Shown: positions 1 to 8,481 of the stretch, in pieces | Position numbering within the stretch: position 1 is the first letter of the stretch | Layout of the letters: the number at the start of each line of letters is the position of its first letter | Assembly (NCBI GenBank): GCA_036897485.1 | Contig: JAYMTF010001753.1 | Location: 1-21,471 of the forward strand | Length of the DNA: 21,471 nt | Source of the DNA: Pelargonium nanum | Lineage: Eukaryota > Streptophyta > Magnoliopsida > Geraniales > Geraniaceae | Reading direction: 5' to 3' | Notes under the pieces: generated by a model | Database searches by the model: none | Told to the model about the DNA's origin: nothing | What the model saw: the letters and a program-made list of their open reading frames with translations, nothing else | Made by a program: the position numbers and the translations under genes

Positions 1-150
1 ACGGATCAGTTAACTCTAACTAACGGTGGGACTATTTGGACCCATTATTTTAAAGTTCGAGGACTAAAATGACTTATTCAAAGTTTGAGGAGTAAAATTG
101 TGACTTTCTGAAAGTTCGGGGACCATTTTGACCATTAATCCTTTGAAAGA
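1..150. repeat. Dispersed repeat fragment with ~30-bp internal periodicity
   Basis: Three degenerate units, each opening with AAAGTTYGRGG, begin near 52, 80 and 111 and are spaced 28-31 bp apart. They follow a tract reading GTTAACTCTAACTAACGG. Low-complexity text of this kind ('...gttcggggaccattttgacc...') is common at the ends of plant transposable elements. The family and the left boundary cannot be fixed because the fragment reaches the window edge. Confidence 0.45.
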
Positions 151-830
151 ATTGTATTTGTGTTAAAAAAAAACATGTTATTTCTATATATTTGGCTTTT
201 CCATGTAAAATAATTTTTGGTAATGCATTTGTGTTCATAAATTAAATGACTTATGAATTTTTGGTGAGTATAGATTTAGATGAATAAGAAATTGCGGTGA
301 TGTATTTGATGAATATCAAATTTTGATTGTTTACATTCATAATTCAAACGAATCAACACAAATATTATTCATAAGTTAAATGAATCAACACAAATAAAAT
401 CTTGAAAACTGCTTTGAATTTTCCGGCAAATTGTGTCGTGTCCGGCGAATGGTGAGAGATTGTCAAAATTCTGTCAAACTTAACCGACAGAATAACTCTT
501 GAATTATACAAGATAAACTAAAGTCATGAAAAATAATATAAAGTTTCTTCGTAGAAGGTGCCTTTTATAATTTCTCACATAGACTGCGTGAGTGTGAGGA
601 GTGATTGCGTTCGATTCCAGCTCAACACATCTCTGGGGAGAGAGAGAAGCTTTAACTATGACCTACCATCGGATAAAAATTAATCTAAATGTGATAAAAT
701 GGCTTAAATGTGTCAACCGTAAATTTACGGGCTCGTTCAGTAACCTCATGGTTTGGACTGAAAAAAAAAATATAATCCATGAGTGGAGTACACTATTCTA
801 TGGCCCAAACAAGATGTCTGCAAATCACCA
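151..830. other. Intergenic, AT-rich, no gene seen
   Basis: No reading frame here resembles a known protein. The longest frame, 601-846, has no recognisable motif, reads through a homopolymer A run and overlaps the TATA box of the next gene. The distal part of the J-protein promoter probably lies here. Confidence 0.6.
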
Positions 831-832
831 AG

Positions 833-840
833 TCTATAAA
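833..840 (+). promoter_or_regulatory. Probable TATA box of the J-protein gene
   Basis: A CTATAAAT motif lies about 30 bp before a pyrimidine- and CA-rich leader (from about 865) that runs to a good splice donor at 993. Spacing and context suit a plant core promoter. The transcription start itself is inferred. Confidence 0.5.
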
Positions 841-992
841 TGGTGAAAATGCCCAGATATTTGTTATCACAACAACAACCTCTCCGATTTCCTCTCCTGT
901 CCCGACTCATCGTCTCGTCTCTGTGATCAAATCTCCCAATTTCTTGCTAACCAAGCCCTAATCGCACGCTCTCATTCGTCAACTCCGATCTG

Positions 993-1191
993 GTAAGGTC
1001 GTTTCCCCAATTTTTCTTATTTTGTTTTTGCTCCAATTGAATCGACCCATCGTGTATTTTTCACCTACAATTTTCTTTTCGTTTTCCATAAATCAACCCC
1101 AACACCTAGATCCCTAGGGTTCATGATTTAGCATTGACAATCCCCTATTTTCGTTCTTTACCCCCTAGATTTCTAGGGTTTCATTTTTTAG
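993..1191 (+). other. 5'-UTR intron of the J-protein gene
   Basis: A strong donor (CTG|GTAAGG at 993) is followed by T-rich sequence and an acceptor TTTTTTAG ending at 1191, 26 nt before the ATG at 1218. Another acceptor is possible near 1169. The in-frame ATG at 1134 falls inside this intron, which is one reason to start the protein at 1218. A leader intron is common in plant housekeeping genes. RNA reads would settle the acceptor. Confidence 0.6.
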
Positions 1192-1217
1192 ATTGTTTAA
1201 TCTTGAGACGAATAATC

Positions 1218-2291
1218 ATGGATGGCAATAAAGATGATGCTTTGAGATCGTTGAAAATCGGAAAAGATGCGCTTCAATCTGGGGATCGAGCTCGCGCTCT
1301 CAAGTTCATCGCCAAAGCTCGCCGTCTCGATCCGACGCTTCCCGTTGACGATCTTTTATCTGCTATAGAACGGGAATCTGAAGAGAAGTCACCGGATGTC
1401 GGTGCCGATGGGCCGTCTGGATCGCCTCCCTCGAAGCCTTCCGATCAATCTTCTGTTCGCCATAGGGTGCCATCGTCTGGATCCTCCTCGGGTTCGTCTG
1501 TGGCGTATACGGAGGAGCAAATTACAATTGTACGGCAGATTAGGAAGAAGAAGGATTATTATGAGATTTTGGGGGTGGAGAAAAGTTGCACGGTGGAGGA
1601 TGTCCGGAAAGCTTATCGAAAATTGTCACTGAAAGTTCACCCTGATAAGAACAAGGCACCGGGTGCGGATGAAGCTTTTAAACTGGTATCGAAGGCATTT
1701 CAATGTCTTGGGAATGAGGAGAACAAGAAGAAGTATGATGTTACCGGGTCTGACGAGCCTGTCTATGAGAGAAGGGCAGCTAGGAGGGGAGCACATTACA
1801 ATGGCGGGTTTTATGAGGCTGATGTTGATGCAGAGGAGATATTTAGGAATTTCTTCTTTGGTGGCATGGCTCCTACAACAACACAGTTCCGAAGTTTCAA
1901 TTTTGGACCTGGAATGGGTCAAAGGACGGATGATCATGGCTCTGCAGGATTCAATGTGCGTGCGCTCCTTCAGCTGCTGCCAGTTCTGCTGATTGTACTA
2001 TTGAACTTCTTACCTTCCTCGGAGCCCATATATGCACTCTCAAAGTCTCATCCTTATCAGTATCGGTTTAGTACCCCGAAGGGTGTAAACTACTATGTGA
2101 AGACCACAACTTTTGAACAAGAGTACCCATATAATAGTCCACAGCGTGTTTCACTTGAAAACACTGTTGAACGAGATTACTTCAATGTTCTGGCGCAGAA
2201 TTGCCGCCTTGAGTTGCAACGGAAACAGTGGGGTTTTGTTCGTGAGACTCCTCATTGTGAGATGTTGCGGAGTTTTGAGACAACGGCTTGA
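1218..2291 (+). CDS. DnaJ/Hsp40 co-chaperone with DUF1977 tail, DNAJB12/14-like, ER membrane
   Basis: The protein is 357 aa and the coding region is intronless. The N-terminal ~45 residues form a helical segment (DALRSLKIGKDALQSGD) found in plant proteins of this type. A Ser/Pro-rich linker follows at ~55-95. The J domain spans ~113-176 and carries the HPD tripeptide at 141-143, needed to stimulate Hsp70 ATPase. A Gly/Phe-bearing stretch (~200-235) precedes one hydrophobic segment at ~248-265, and the C-terminal ~90 residues match the DUF1977 region of DNAJB12/DNAJB14 and Arabidopsis 'dnaJ 49'-type proteins. By family knowledge such proteins are tail-side anchored in the ER with the J domain in the cytosol, recruiting Hsp70 for membrane-protein quality control. 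That role is inferred. The start at 1218 is preferred to 1134, which lies in a leader intron and would add a non-family extension. The gene converges with SEC11. Confidence 0.93.
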   Translation: MDGNKDDALRSLKIGKDALQSGDRARALKFIAKARRLDPTLPVDDLLSAIERESEEKSPDVGADGPSGSPPSKPSDQSSVRHRVPSSGSSSGSSVAYTEEQITIVRQIRKKKDYYEILGVEKSCTVEDVRKAYRKLSLKVHPDKNKAPGADEAFKLVSKAFQCLGNEENKKKYDVTGSDEPVYERRAARRGAHYNGGFYEADVDAEEIFRNFFFGGMAPTTTQFRSFNFGPGMGQRTDDHGSAGFNVRALLQLLPVLLIVLLNFLPSSEPIYALSKSHPYQYRFSTPKGVNYYVKTTTFEQEYPYNSPQRVSLENTVERDYFNVLAQNCRLELQRKQWGFVRETPHCEMLRSFETTA

Positions 2292-2305
2292 TGACTTGTT
2301 TCAAG

Positions 2306-3108
2306 GTTGAATCTATCTTCCTTTGTTTTGTTTTAGATTTTTTTCTTGCTTGTGGAGGTTAAAGATGTAACATTTTATCTCCACTTCATTATTAGTGTAT
2401 TTGATGCCTAATAAGTTAATTTTCACTCAGTTCTCCTTTAGACACAAACACCATAATAATTCAGATCTTCAATATTTTGGTCTTTCTTATTTTTGAGTTT
2501 CCCATTGCATGTATTTGAATTTATAGTTTTTGAGAATATTTGTGACATAAAGTTATATAATTTGTAATGATATGAAAATGAATTCATCTCTTGTACAGTA
2601 GTATATTCGTGATCTGATTGACTTCAATGCACACCAATCTGGCCGGTTCTAATTAGTTCATGGGTGAGGTCTATTGATAGTTCATAGGTTAGTAATACTG
2701 CTGCTGTTTGACTCAGTTTGTAGATGATGTATCGATATGTGCAGTTCAGAGCACTGGAAATTGAATTCATCTCTTCAAATATATCATACTCGTGATCCAA
2801 TTGGCTCAAATATACACCAATTTGGCATGTCCTACTTAGTAATACTTCTGTTGATTGATTCAGTTTGTGGATGATGTGTGATATATGCTGTTTCTTATTA
2901 CCGCATTGTAGCTATCTGGTAGATGTGCTGTTTGTTAAGATTGTTGCTTTAAGATGAATTGATTTGGTGCTTATCCATAGTTGTATATACAAGTATACTA
3001 CTAGTTTTGCAATACTTTAATAAAGCAGTGTTTACTCTATATATGACTGAACTGGTAGAGTGTTACGTATATGGGAAGTTTTTTTAGTCTATATTTTATT
3101 TGTTGCAG
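2306..3108 (+). other. Probable 3'-UTR intron of the J-protein gene
   Basis: A donor-like CAAG|GTTGAA lies 14 nt after the stop codon. A good acceptor (TTTGTTGCAG ending at 3108) precedes sequence that looks like a last UTR exon from 3109 to roughly 3300-3350. The donor is not strong, so transcripts may instead be polyadenylated within 2340-2560. The interval holds a diverged internal duplication (2580-2893) and no coding frame. Confidence 0.45.
2580..2893 (+). repeat. Diverged direct duplication, two copies
   Basis: Copy 1 (about 2580-2747) and copy 2 (about 2763-2893) both begin GAATTCATCTCTT, then share a 'cgtgatc..attg.ctt' block and a TTAGTAATACT...CAGTTTGT.GATGATG block. Copy 2 lacks about 36 bp that copy 1 has between these blocks. 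The divergence shows an old event. Confidence 0.7.
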
Positions 3109-3109
3109 A

Positions 3110-4034
3110 TCTTCTGTGAACTAGTCATCAACTCAGCACCATCTCTTTTGTTGGGAGAATACATGGGAAGATTTGGATCTACGCAGGAGATGCAATACTT
3201 CATAGTTGTGGCTGTGGATTCGGGCTTACATTGAAGCTCTTACCATTGGAATTGAACATGCATCATTTCTAACCTCCATAAGTTCTATGTTTCTACGATA
3301 CTTGCTCTATGTCGAAATGCTCGTGAGTAAATTTTTGAATTTGGCTAGTAGATATCGAATATACATATGAATCAATGAATGTATTCAGGGATAGGGTACT
3401 TTCTTCCACATCAGGCTGTTCACAGTTCCTATGATTGCTTACTTGTTAATTGAGCAAAAGATTCTGTTTGCATAACATTTGTTCAAGGGTGTTATTTTTT
3501 TTTGTTATTTTTTTTATTTTTTATAAGCGACGGCCTAAAGACATATATATGTTCAAGGGTGTTAATGGCAGTTCCTTTCTATTCTGATATCATCTACTTT
3601 CTTTTTCCTCTTTAATATTTTGTCTAGAATTTAAAGTATCAGACTATTGGTATTTATCATCTTTAAATTCAATGTAACCTTCTGTTTAGACCAAAGTATC
3701 AGATTTTTTGACAGGTTTCTTGGGAGTTCAGACTCTATCTCCATGCTGGGTCAAAATTGATGTTTACTGTCACTGATAAAAACAAAGTTAAGCAAACTTG
3801 AATAGTCTAATTTGGCAAGGAACTGTGTAGTAAATTGTATATGAGATTATGATTCTGAAAAATCCAATTAGTGGACATGAGTTACCACAATGCATATCTG
3901 ATTTAGGGTTCAATCTATTAAAATTGGATATAAATAGTTATACACTGATTCAAGCATTTAAAGACAAAATTCTCTGGTTGTATAAATTTTTCCTTTTCTA
4001 GTAGTCAGATCAAATATGGAAGCTAGTTGTTTTC
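3110..4034. other. Convergent 3' region between the J-protein gene and SEC11
   Basis: The left part (to about 3350) is probably the last 3'-UTR exon of the J-protein gene. The right part should hold the 3' UTR of SEC11 on the minus strand. No coding frame is seen. A short retroposon-like insertion is at 3480-3564. Confidence 0.5.
3480..3564 (-). mobile_element. Micro-retroposon: 55-bp insert with 15-bp target-site duplication
   Basis: The 15-mer TGTTCAAGGGTGTTA occurs at 3480-3494 and again exactly at 3550-3564. The 55 bp between them begin with T-rich runs on the plus strand, so on the minus strand the insert ends in an A-rich tail following a GGCCGTCGCTTATAAAA segment. A target duplication of this length plus a poly(A)-like end is the hallmark of LINE-mediated insertion (truncated LINE or SINE). 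The family is not identified. Confidence 0.7.
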
Positions 4035-7000
4035 CTAGTCCTTGGCTGTTATGATCAGCAATCCCAATGCACCTATGAGTATGTACTGCACGAGTAAAAC
4101 ACAAAGTTAGCAATCTTAACTTCATAGATGTTTAGAAAGCAAACAGTATCTATCATACCTTGAGAAAAGGCTTTTCAGTCATGATAATTGTCACATAACC
4201 AACATATGGCAAGAACCTGCAGATGTTATAATCATAATTCGTCATTCAGATCTTAAAATCTATGTGTATGAGAGAGTTGACGTCGGGTTCTTTTTTTATA
4301 GAAATTAACATGATGCAATCCGAGACATGGAAAAAATAATAAGCCATTGTTGATATTGAGCAGGCAACAATCACAATCAAGCTAGATTGTATTAGATTCT
4401 AATGCGCATGTTCACGGAGCTTCATACACTATTGATAATGAAACATAGATTAGATAATACGGGAGACATATAAGATCAATGGGCCGAATGCATAAGAAAT
4501 CCAAATGATGCTGACTTTTGTTAATCTATCCATGGCATAAAATAGGATTTACTTCCTGCTTATACTTCATACTCCTAAATTATATATCAGTGTAGTTGAT
4601 TGTGAAATTGATAGTAAATATATGTAATTTTGTTAAGTTGTTTAAATTTATGTTGCTAATCTATCCATGGCATGAAATAGGATTTACTTCCTGCTTATAT
4701 ACTCCATACTCCTAAATTATATATAAGAGTAGTTTCGATTGTGAAATTGATAGTAAATATATGTAATTTTGTTAAGTTGTTGGAATTTACCCAACAGCTC
4801 TTCCCATGATATGGTGACGGTTCAACCAACGCTGACCACTTGCGTACAAAAACCGATCATCTCCTGGATTATTGTCTCCTGATAAATAGTCAATAAAGAG
4901 ACAACAAAATAAGAGGTGCAAAATAATGTACAATGCTTAACATTTATAACAAGCAACATAGACATTAGACTTCTCCAGTATCTTGGACATGCTTAAACGT
5001 TTCATGTGCTGAAAACGCTAGTAAACACATGCACTTTTGGATAAATAGATATTGTACCTTTTGTGAGTATATCAACTTCTCCAGTATCTTGGTGCTCATG
5101 AACCTGAAAAAGATAAACCAAAATAATACACATTTGTTATAAAAAGTAAACCATCTGAAATAAACTTGACAAACTGAACAATGAATGACAAGAATATAAT
5201 CTGGTCCTTCGTTCAAGTGAAGCACCAAATTGATATTTCAAGCCCAAAATATGGACACACCGATGTTGATGTGTGACATATGGCCTGGTAACTAATTACA
5301 ACCATTTTCCATACCACCTATGATTTCAATATATTAGTCAACTTTAACAATAGTTTACCCTCGTTCAGAAAAAAAAAACAATAGTTTACCCAAAACTCTT
5401 ACCTTAATCACTCGATGGACAATTGGAATGGGACGTCCCTACACACACACAAAACATATATCAGCAAATCAGATAATAGATGTGAACATCCGCAACATAC
5501 GGGGTAAGCATAATACTTTCTAGATGTCCATACTCAAAGTTATCTTTGCATTATCATCACATCATAGCTGAGATGGCTTAGAAAGAACCATGAAACGAAG
5601 AACTTCAAATTTCATAAAGAAAAATCTTAGAAGCCAAACATCCATTCAAGAATGATGACAATTGAATACTCTAATAAAAATCATAGGGACAAGCAAGGGA
5701 ATTGCTATTTGCTAAATGAAAGAAAGCTATTAAATTTCAGATGCCCAAGTGTATGCCAAATGTGTGAGGGAATAAATAAAAAGAACACGTTGCTATAAAA
5801 GCTAAGCTAGATGATACTCGTGTAAACATATTAAGCAAAATCAGTAAGTGTAAGCAACAAGGAATAGATGAATGGCAAGAAAGTAACATACATCTATATT
5901 AAACACTACAATTTCTCCGGTACGAATGGGGTCATTGCTCATATGCAAGAACAGTATGTCACCCTGCAAGAGAAAAAATGAAAAACGGAGACAATGAATC
6001 ACTTTAGCAATAAATAATACACACAGACGCACACATGTGAATATGTGAGCAAAAGAAACAAAAATAATAACCATTAGATATTATATAAGCAAGGGAAAAA
6101 TGGATATATCTCATAACTAATAAACATATTTTAATGTGTAGGCCAATGAGATCTTATCCTCCAGGTGTAAGAAAACTTATCAGGTTAAAGCTGATAGTCA
6201 GCATATTTACATGTCAAAAGAGAAAAAAAATGGAAAAAAACAAATAAAATGAAGTTAATAAGTCAAGAAACAAAAATAAATGGCCATTAGACATTTGGGT
6301 GTTTACTTGCACACACACACACATTACTATATAAATTTCGACCTAAATCTAGTAGAAAGACTTTTCAAATAAATGTCACGATTCTTGGAACCTTTGTGAA
6401 ACATAAGATTTACTCTTATCCTTCTCACAGCCACTCATGCATAGGCAGGCTATCAACAGCAGCAACTTCTATTTGAACTTCGAAAAGGAATAAATTTCTG
6501 GATCAGACTTATGATCTTACAATGTGATTTGAAGTTATTAACCATGTTCTTTCCCCCTCGGTTGATTGATTTTGAACTAATTACAAGTTTTCAAGTGACA
6601 CAATGATAGCAATTGTTGATGGCTTAATCATCCATGATTAAAGAAAATGAAGTAATCGGCATGAATGCAATATAAGAAGACACTATAATTTATGAGGAAC
6701 TAAATAAGAAGAATTGAACATAAAAGCTGACACTAAAAAGTGAAAGTGTTTCTGAACTATACTAATGAAACCAGTGACTCACTCTTTTGAAGCCAGGTTC
6801 CATGCTCCCAGAGAGCACAACTACAACAGGTGATTCACTACCAGTTACACACATTAAGCCTTTCCATATTATCAATGCTGACGTGACAATCATGCCTGAA
6901 AAAAATATGGAAGCAAATTCCAATTCTGGTATCACAAACTGACAAACCCAAGAAATATTGAAATTTATAACAACCATATATTGAGAACTTGGACTAGTAG

Positions 7001-8056
7001 TGCCACAGATATTCCATTAATAAGATAAACACAGCATCATAGTCAATGGTTGAATTCCAATATTTTCCATGAAAAGAATTATGATTGTGTTTTTTCCTCC
7101 ATTCACATTTTTATGTAATGTTGTTTGGATTGTGAAAATGAAAATCATTTTCATTCTAATTGTTATAATTTGATTAACAAAAACAAAAAAAAAATGTTAT
7201 AAATCAAATCGATCAAATTATTCACACTTTTGACAAATATTTAAATAGCAAAAAAGTTAATATATGAATGTTGCAAAAAAATATTAAAAAATTAATATTC
7301 ATGATTAAAATATTTAGATATGCTCGTAAGTGTGCATTATTTTGTGAAACGGAGTTCGTAATTGTATTCCTCTTGACGTTTTATTGAAAAATCATTTATC
7401 ATACCGGACATTTGAGCAAAAATACGATTTTTTTAATATTGTTTACCTTATTTTCGACATTCGAGCACAAAGTTATATGAAATCATTTTTAAAAAAAATT
7501 ATGTCGACATTCGAGCACGAAGTTACATATTTTTTAAATTTATTAAGTTGTAATATAAAGATAAAGAAATGGGAATGACAATCCCATTCCATCATTTTAG
7601 ATTAGAATCTAAAGCAAAAAATTGTTCCTTGTTAGTAGAATTTACTAATTCCACATTGGAGAAAATTAGAACCAATTTCCCGTAAAAAAAACACACACAC
7701 ACATTCTTCAGTGTTTGCTATTTCAGCACCTTGGAGCTTCATTGCCATGATCTCCCCCAAAAATCAAATTTTCAAGCTGACCCATTAACACCCATCAATT
7801 ACCCAGAAGAAAAAAAAAACAATTTTAAGTGGAACCCAATTTCACCAGACACAACCACATGAAGAAATGAAGAAACAACTCAAAAACAGGTACTCGACGA
7901 ATCAATTAGGCCCAAATGCGATATTGTAGACGACGATGCAGAGATAGAGAAATAAAAAGAGAGTGAAGAGCACAGACCGAGACTGATAGCTTGATACAGA
8001 GATTGTCTGATCCGAATCGATTTGATCGAGTCCACGCTATCTCCAATCCACCCCAT
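4035..8056 (-). CDS. SEC11: Signal peptidase complex catalytic subunit SEC11
   Basis: Minus-strand exons in order: 7978-8056, 6783-6895, 5892-5963, 5403-5438, 5058-5103, 4791-4878, 4159-4216 and 4035-4085. All introns are GT-AG, phases close, and the product is 180 aa, the usual plant length. SEC11 is the serine protease of the ER signal peptidase complex that removes signal peptides from secretory proteins. An N-terminal membrane segment lies at ~27-45. The catalytic Ser is Ser57 in the SGSMEP box, the His is His96 in IVHRV, and the Asp lies in the GDNNPGDD stretch (~117-123). A second hydrophobic segment is at ~165-177. The start MGWIGDS matches plant SEC11. The first half is very conserved; the second half has unusual substitutions ([34 protein letters not shown]). 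All catalytic residues are present, so I expect an active enzyme. It diverges from SNU13 and converges with the J-protein gene. Confidence 0.96.
4522..4787 (-). repeat. Tandem duplication, ~135-bp period, in SEC11 intron 6
   Basis: Copy 1 (4522-4649) and copy 2 (4657-4787) are nearly identical from TAATCTATCCATGGCAT through GTTAAGTTGTT. They differ by a few substitutions and small indels. Copy 2 runs to within 3 bp of the exon-6 splice donor at 4790, so the donor-proximal part of the intron has been duplicated. The low divergence shows a recent event. Confidence 0.88.
4969..4990 (-). pseudogene. Relic copy of part of SEC11 exon 5 inside intron 5
   Basis: 18 bases (ACTTCTCCAGTATCTTGG, plus strand) at 4969-4986 are identical to 5075-5092 in exon 5, 106 bp away. 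On the minus strand the relic reads H-V-Q-D-T-G-E-V and then stops, matching the exon's E-H-Q-D-T-G-E-V-D. No proper acceptor lies directly before it, so it is unlikely to be a working alternative exon. Confidence 0.6.
5346..5391 (+). mobile_element. Minimal poly(A)-ended insertion with 15-bp target-site duplication
   Basis: AACAATAGTTTACCC occurs exactly at 5346-5360 and 5377-5391. The 16 bp between are TCGTTCAG followed by eight A. A 15-bp duplication around a fragment ending in poly(A) fits an extremely 5'-truncated LINE or SINE insertion. It lies in SEC11 intron 4, with its near edge 12 bp from the exon-4 splice donor. Confidence 0.6.
5964..6782 (-). other. SEC11: SEC11 intron 2, no further feature
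   Basis: 819 bp of AT-rich sequence between SEC11 exons 2 and 3, bounded by GTGAGT and TTGCAG. It holds short CA repeats (about 6310-6324). I see no coding frame, RNA gene or clear transposon in it. Confidence 0.7.
7110..7600. mobile_element. Possible TIR element in SEC11 intron 1
   Basis: The left side (~7125-7165) contains the perfect palindrome ATGAAAATCATTTTCAT (7138-7154). The right side (~7560-7592) contains AATGGGAATGACAATCCCATT. Each side is self-complementary, and the two ends resemble each other in inverted orientation over about 35 bp. Paired GGAATG/CATTCC-rich ends are typical of plant MITEs. No target duplication could be assigned, so the boundaries are approximate. Confidence 0.35.
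7404..7523. repeat. Three ~50-bp tandem units
   Basis: TCGACATTCGAGCAC occurs exactly at 7454-7468 and 7504-7518. A weaker copy (GGACATTTGAGCA) lies at 7406-7418. The spacing is 49-50 bp, so three tandem units are present. They lie inside the possible TIR element in SEC11 intron 1. Confidence 0.6.
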
Positions 8057-8481
8057 TTTCGTCTCTTTTCTCTCAAATCCAGACACCACTGTCCGGATTC
8101 GCCGATTTCTGCGAATCTGGTGGTTTTTTTGGGTATGTTTTAACGATAAAAAATAAAATAAAATTGTCTTCGTTTTTTTTTTGTAGGTCCCACCTCCACG
8201 TAGCACATCCAAGATGGTGAAGCCACGTGTAAAACGTGGACCCCACAGATATCAGAGAACGCTGACGTGGTTGGGTTTTAGTGGATCGCCAAGCTCCTGG
8301 GCCTATATTTTATGGGCCCAACTTGTTTGGACCGATTACGACCCGACCCGAATCGGAGCACATTGCTCTATAAATTGAGCTCGTCGTGCTTTACGGATCT
8401 TCCCTTAAACCCTAATTCGCGGTCCTCTTTTTCGTAAAACCCTAGCCTCTCTCTCTGCCTCGCGTCTTCAACAATCAAACC
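8057..8481. promoter_or_regulatory. Divergent promoter region of SEC11 (-) and SNU13 (+)
   Basis: This 425-bp interval separates two divergent start codons. ACGT cores cluster at 8196-8201 (CCACGT), 8223-8230 (CCACGTGT, G-box/ABRE type), 8234-8239 (ACGTGG) and 8263-8270 (TGACGTGG). The last is a perfect match to the bZIP UPR element TGACGTGR, which would suit an ER gene such as SEC11. Nearer SNU13 are two site II motifs (TGGGCC at 8298 and 8313), a TATA box (TATAAAT at 8369-8375) and two telo-boxes (AAACCCTAA at 8407, AAACCCTAG at 8437). Site II plus telo-box is the known signature of plant ribosome-biogenesis genes. The motifs are seen; which gene each serves is inferred. Confidence 0.7.

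Noticed and set aside
601..961. Frames at 601-846 and 779-961
   Set aside because: No recognisable protein. They run through the TATA region and leader of the J-protein gene.
1134..1217. Upstream in-frame ATG of the J-protein (would add 28 residues)
   Set aside because: It lies inside a likely 5'-UTR intron (993-1191), and the added residues do not resemble the family. MDGNKDDALR at 1218 fits.
5841..6074. Minus-strand frame taken as a separate small protein
   Set aside because: Only 5892-5963 is real, as SEC11 exon 3. The rest is intron on both sides.
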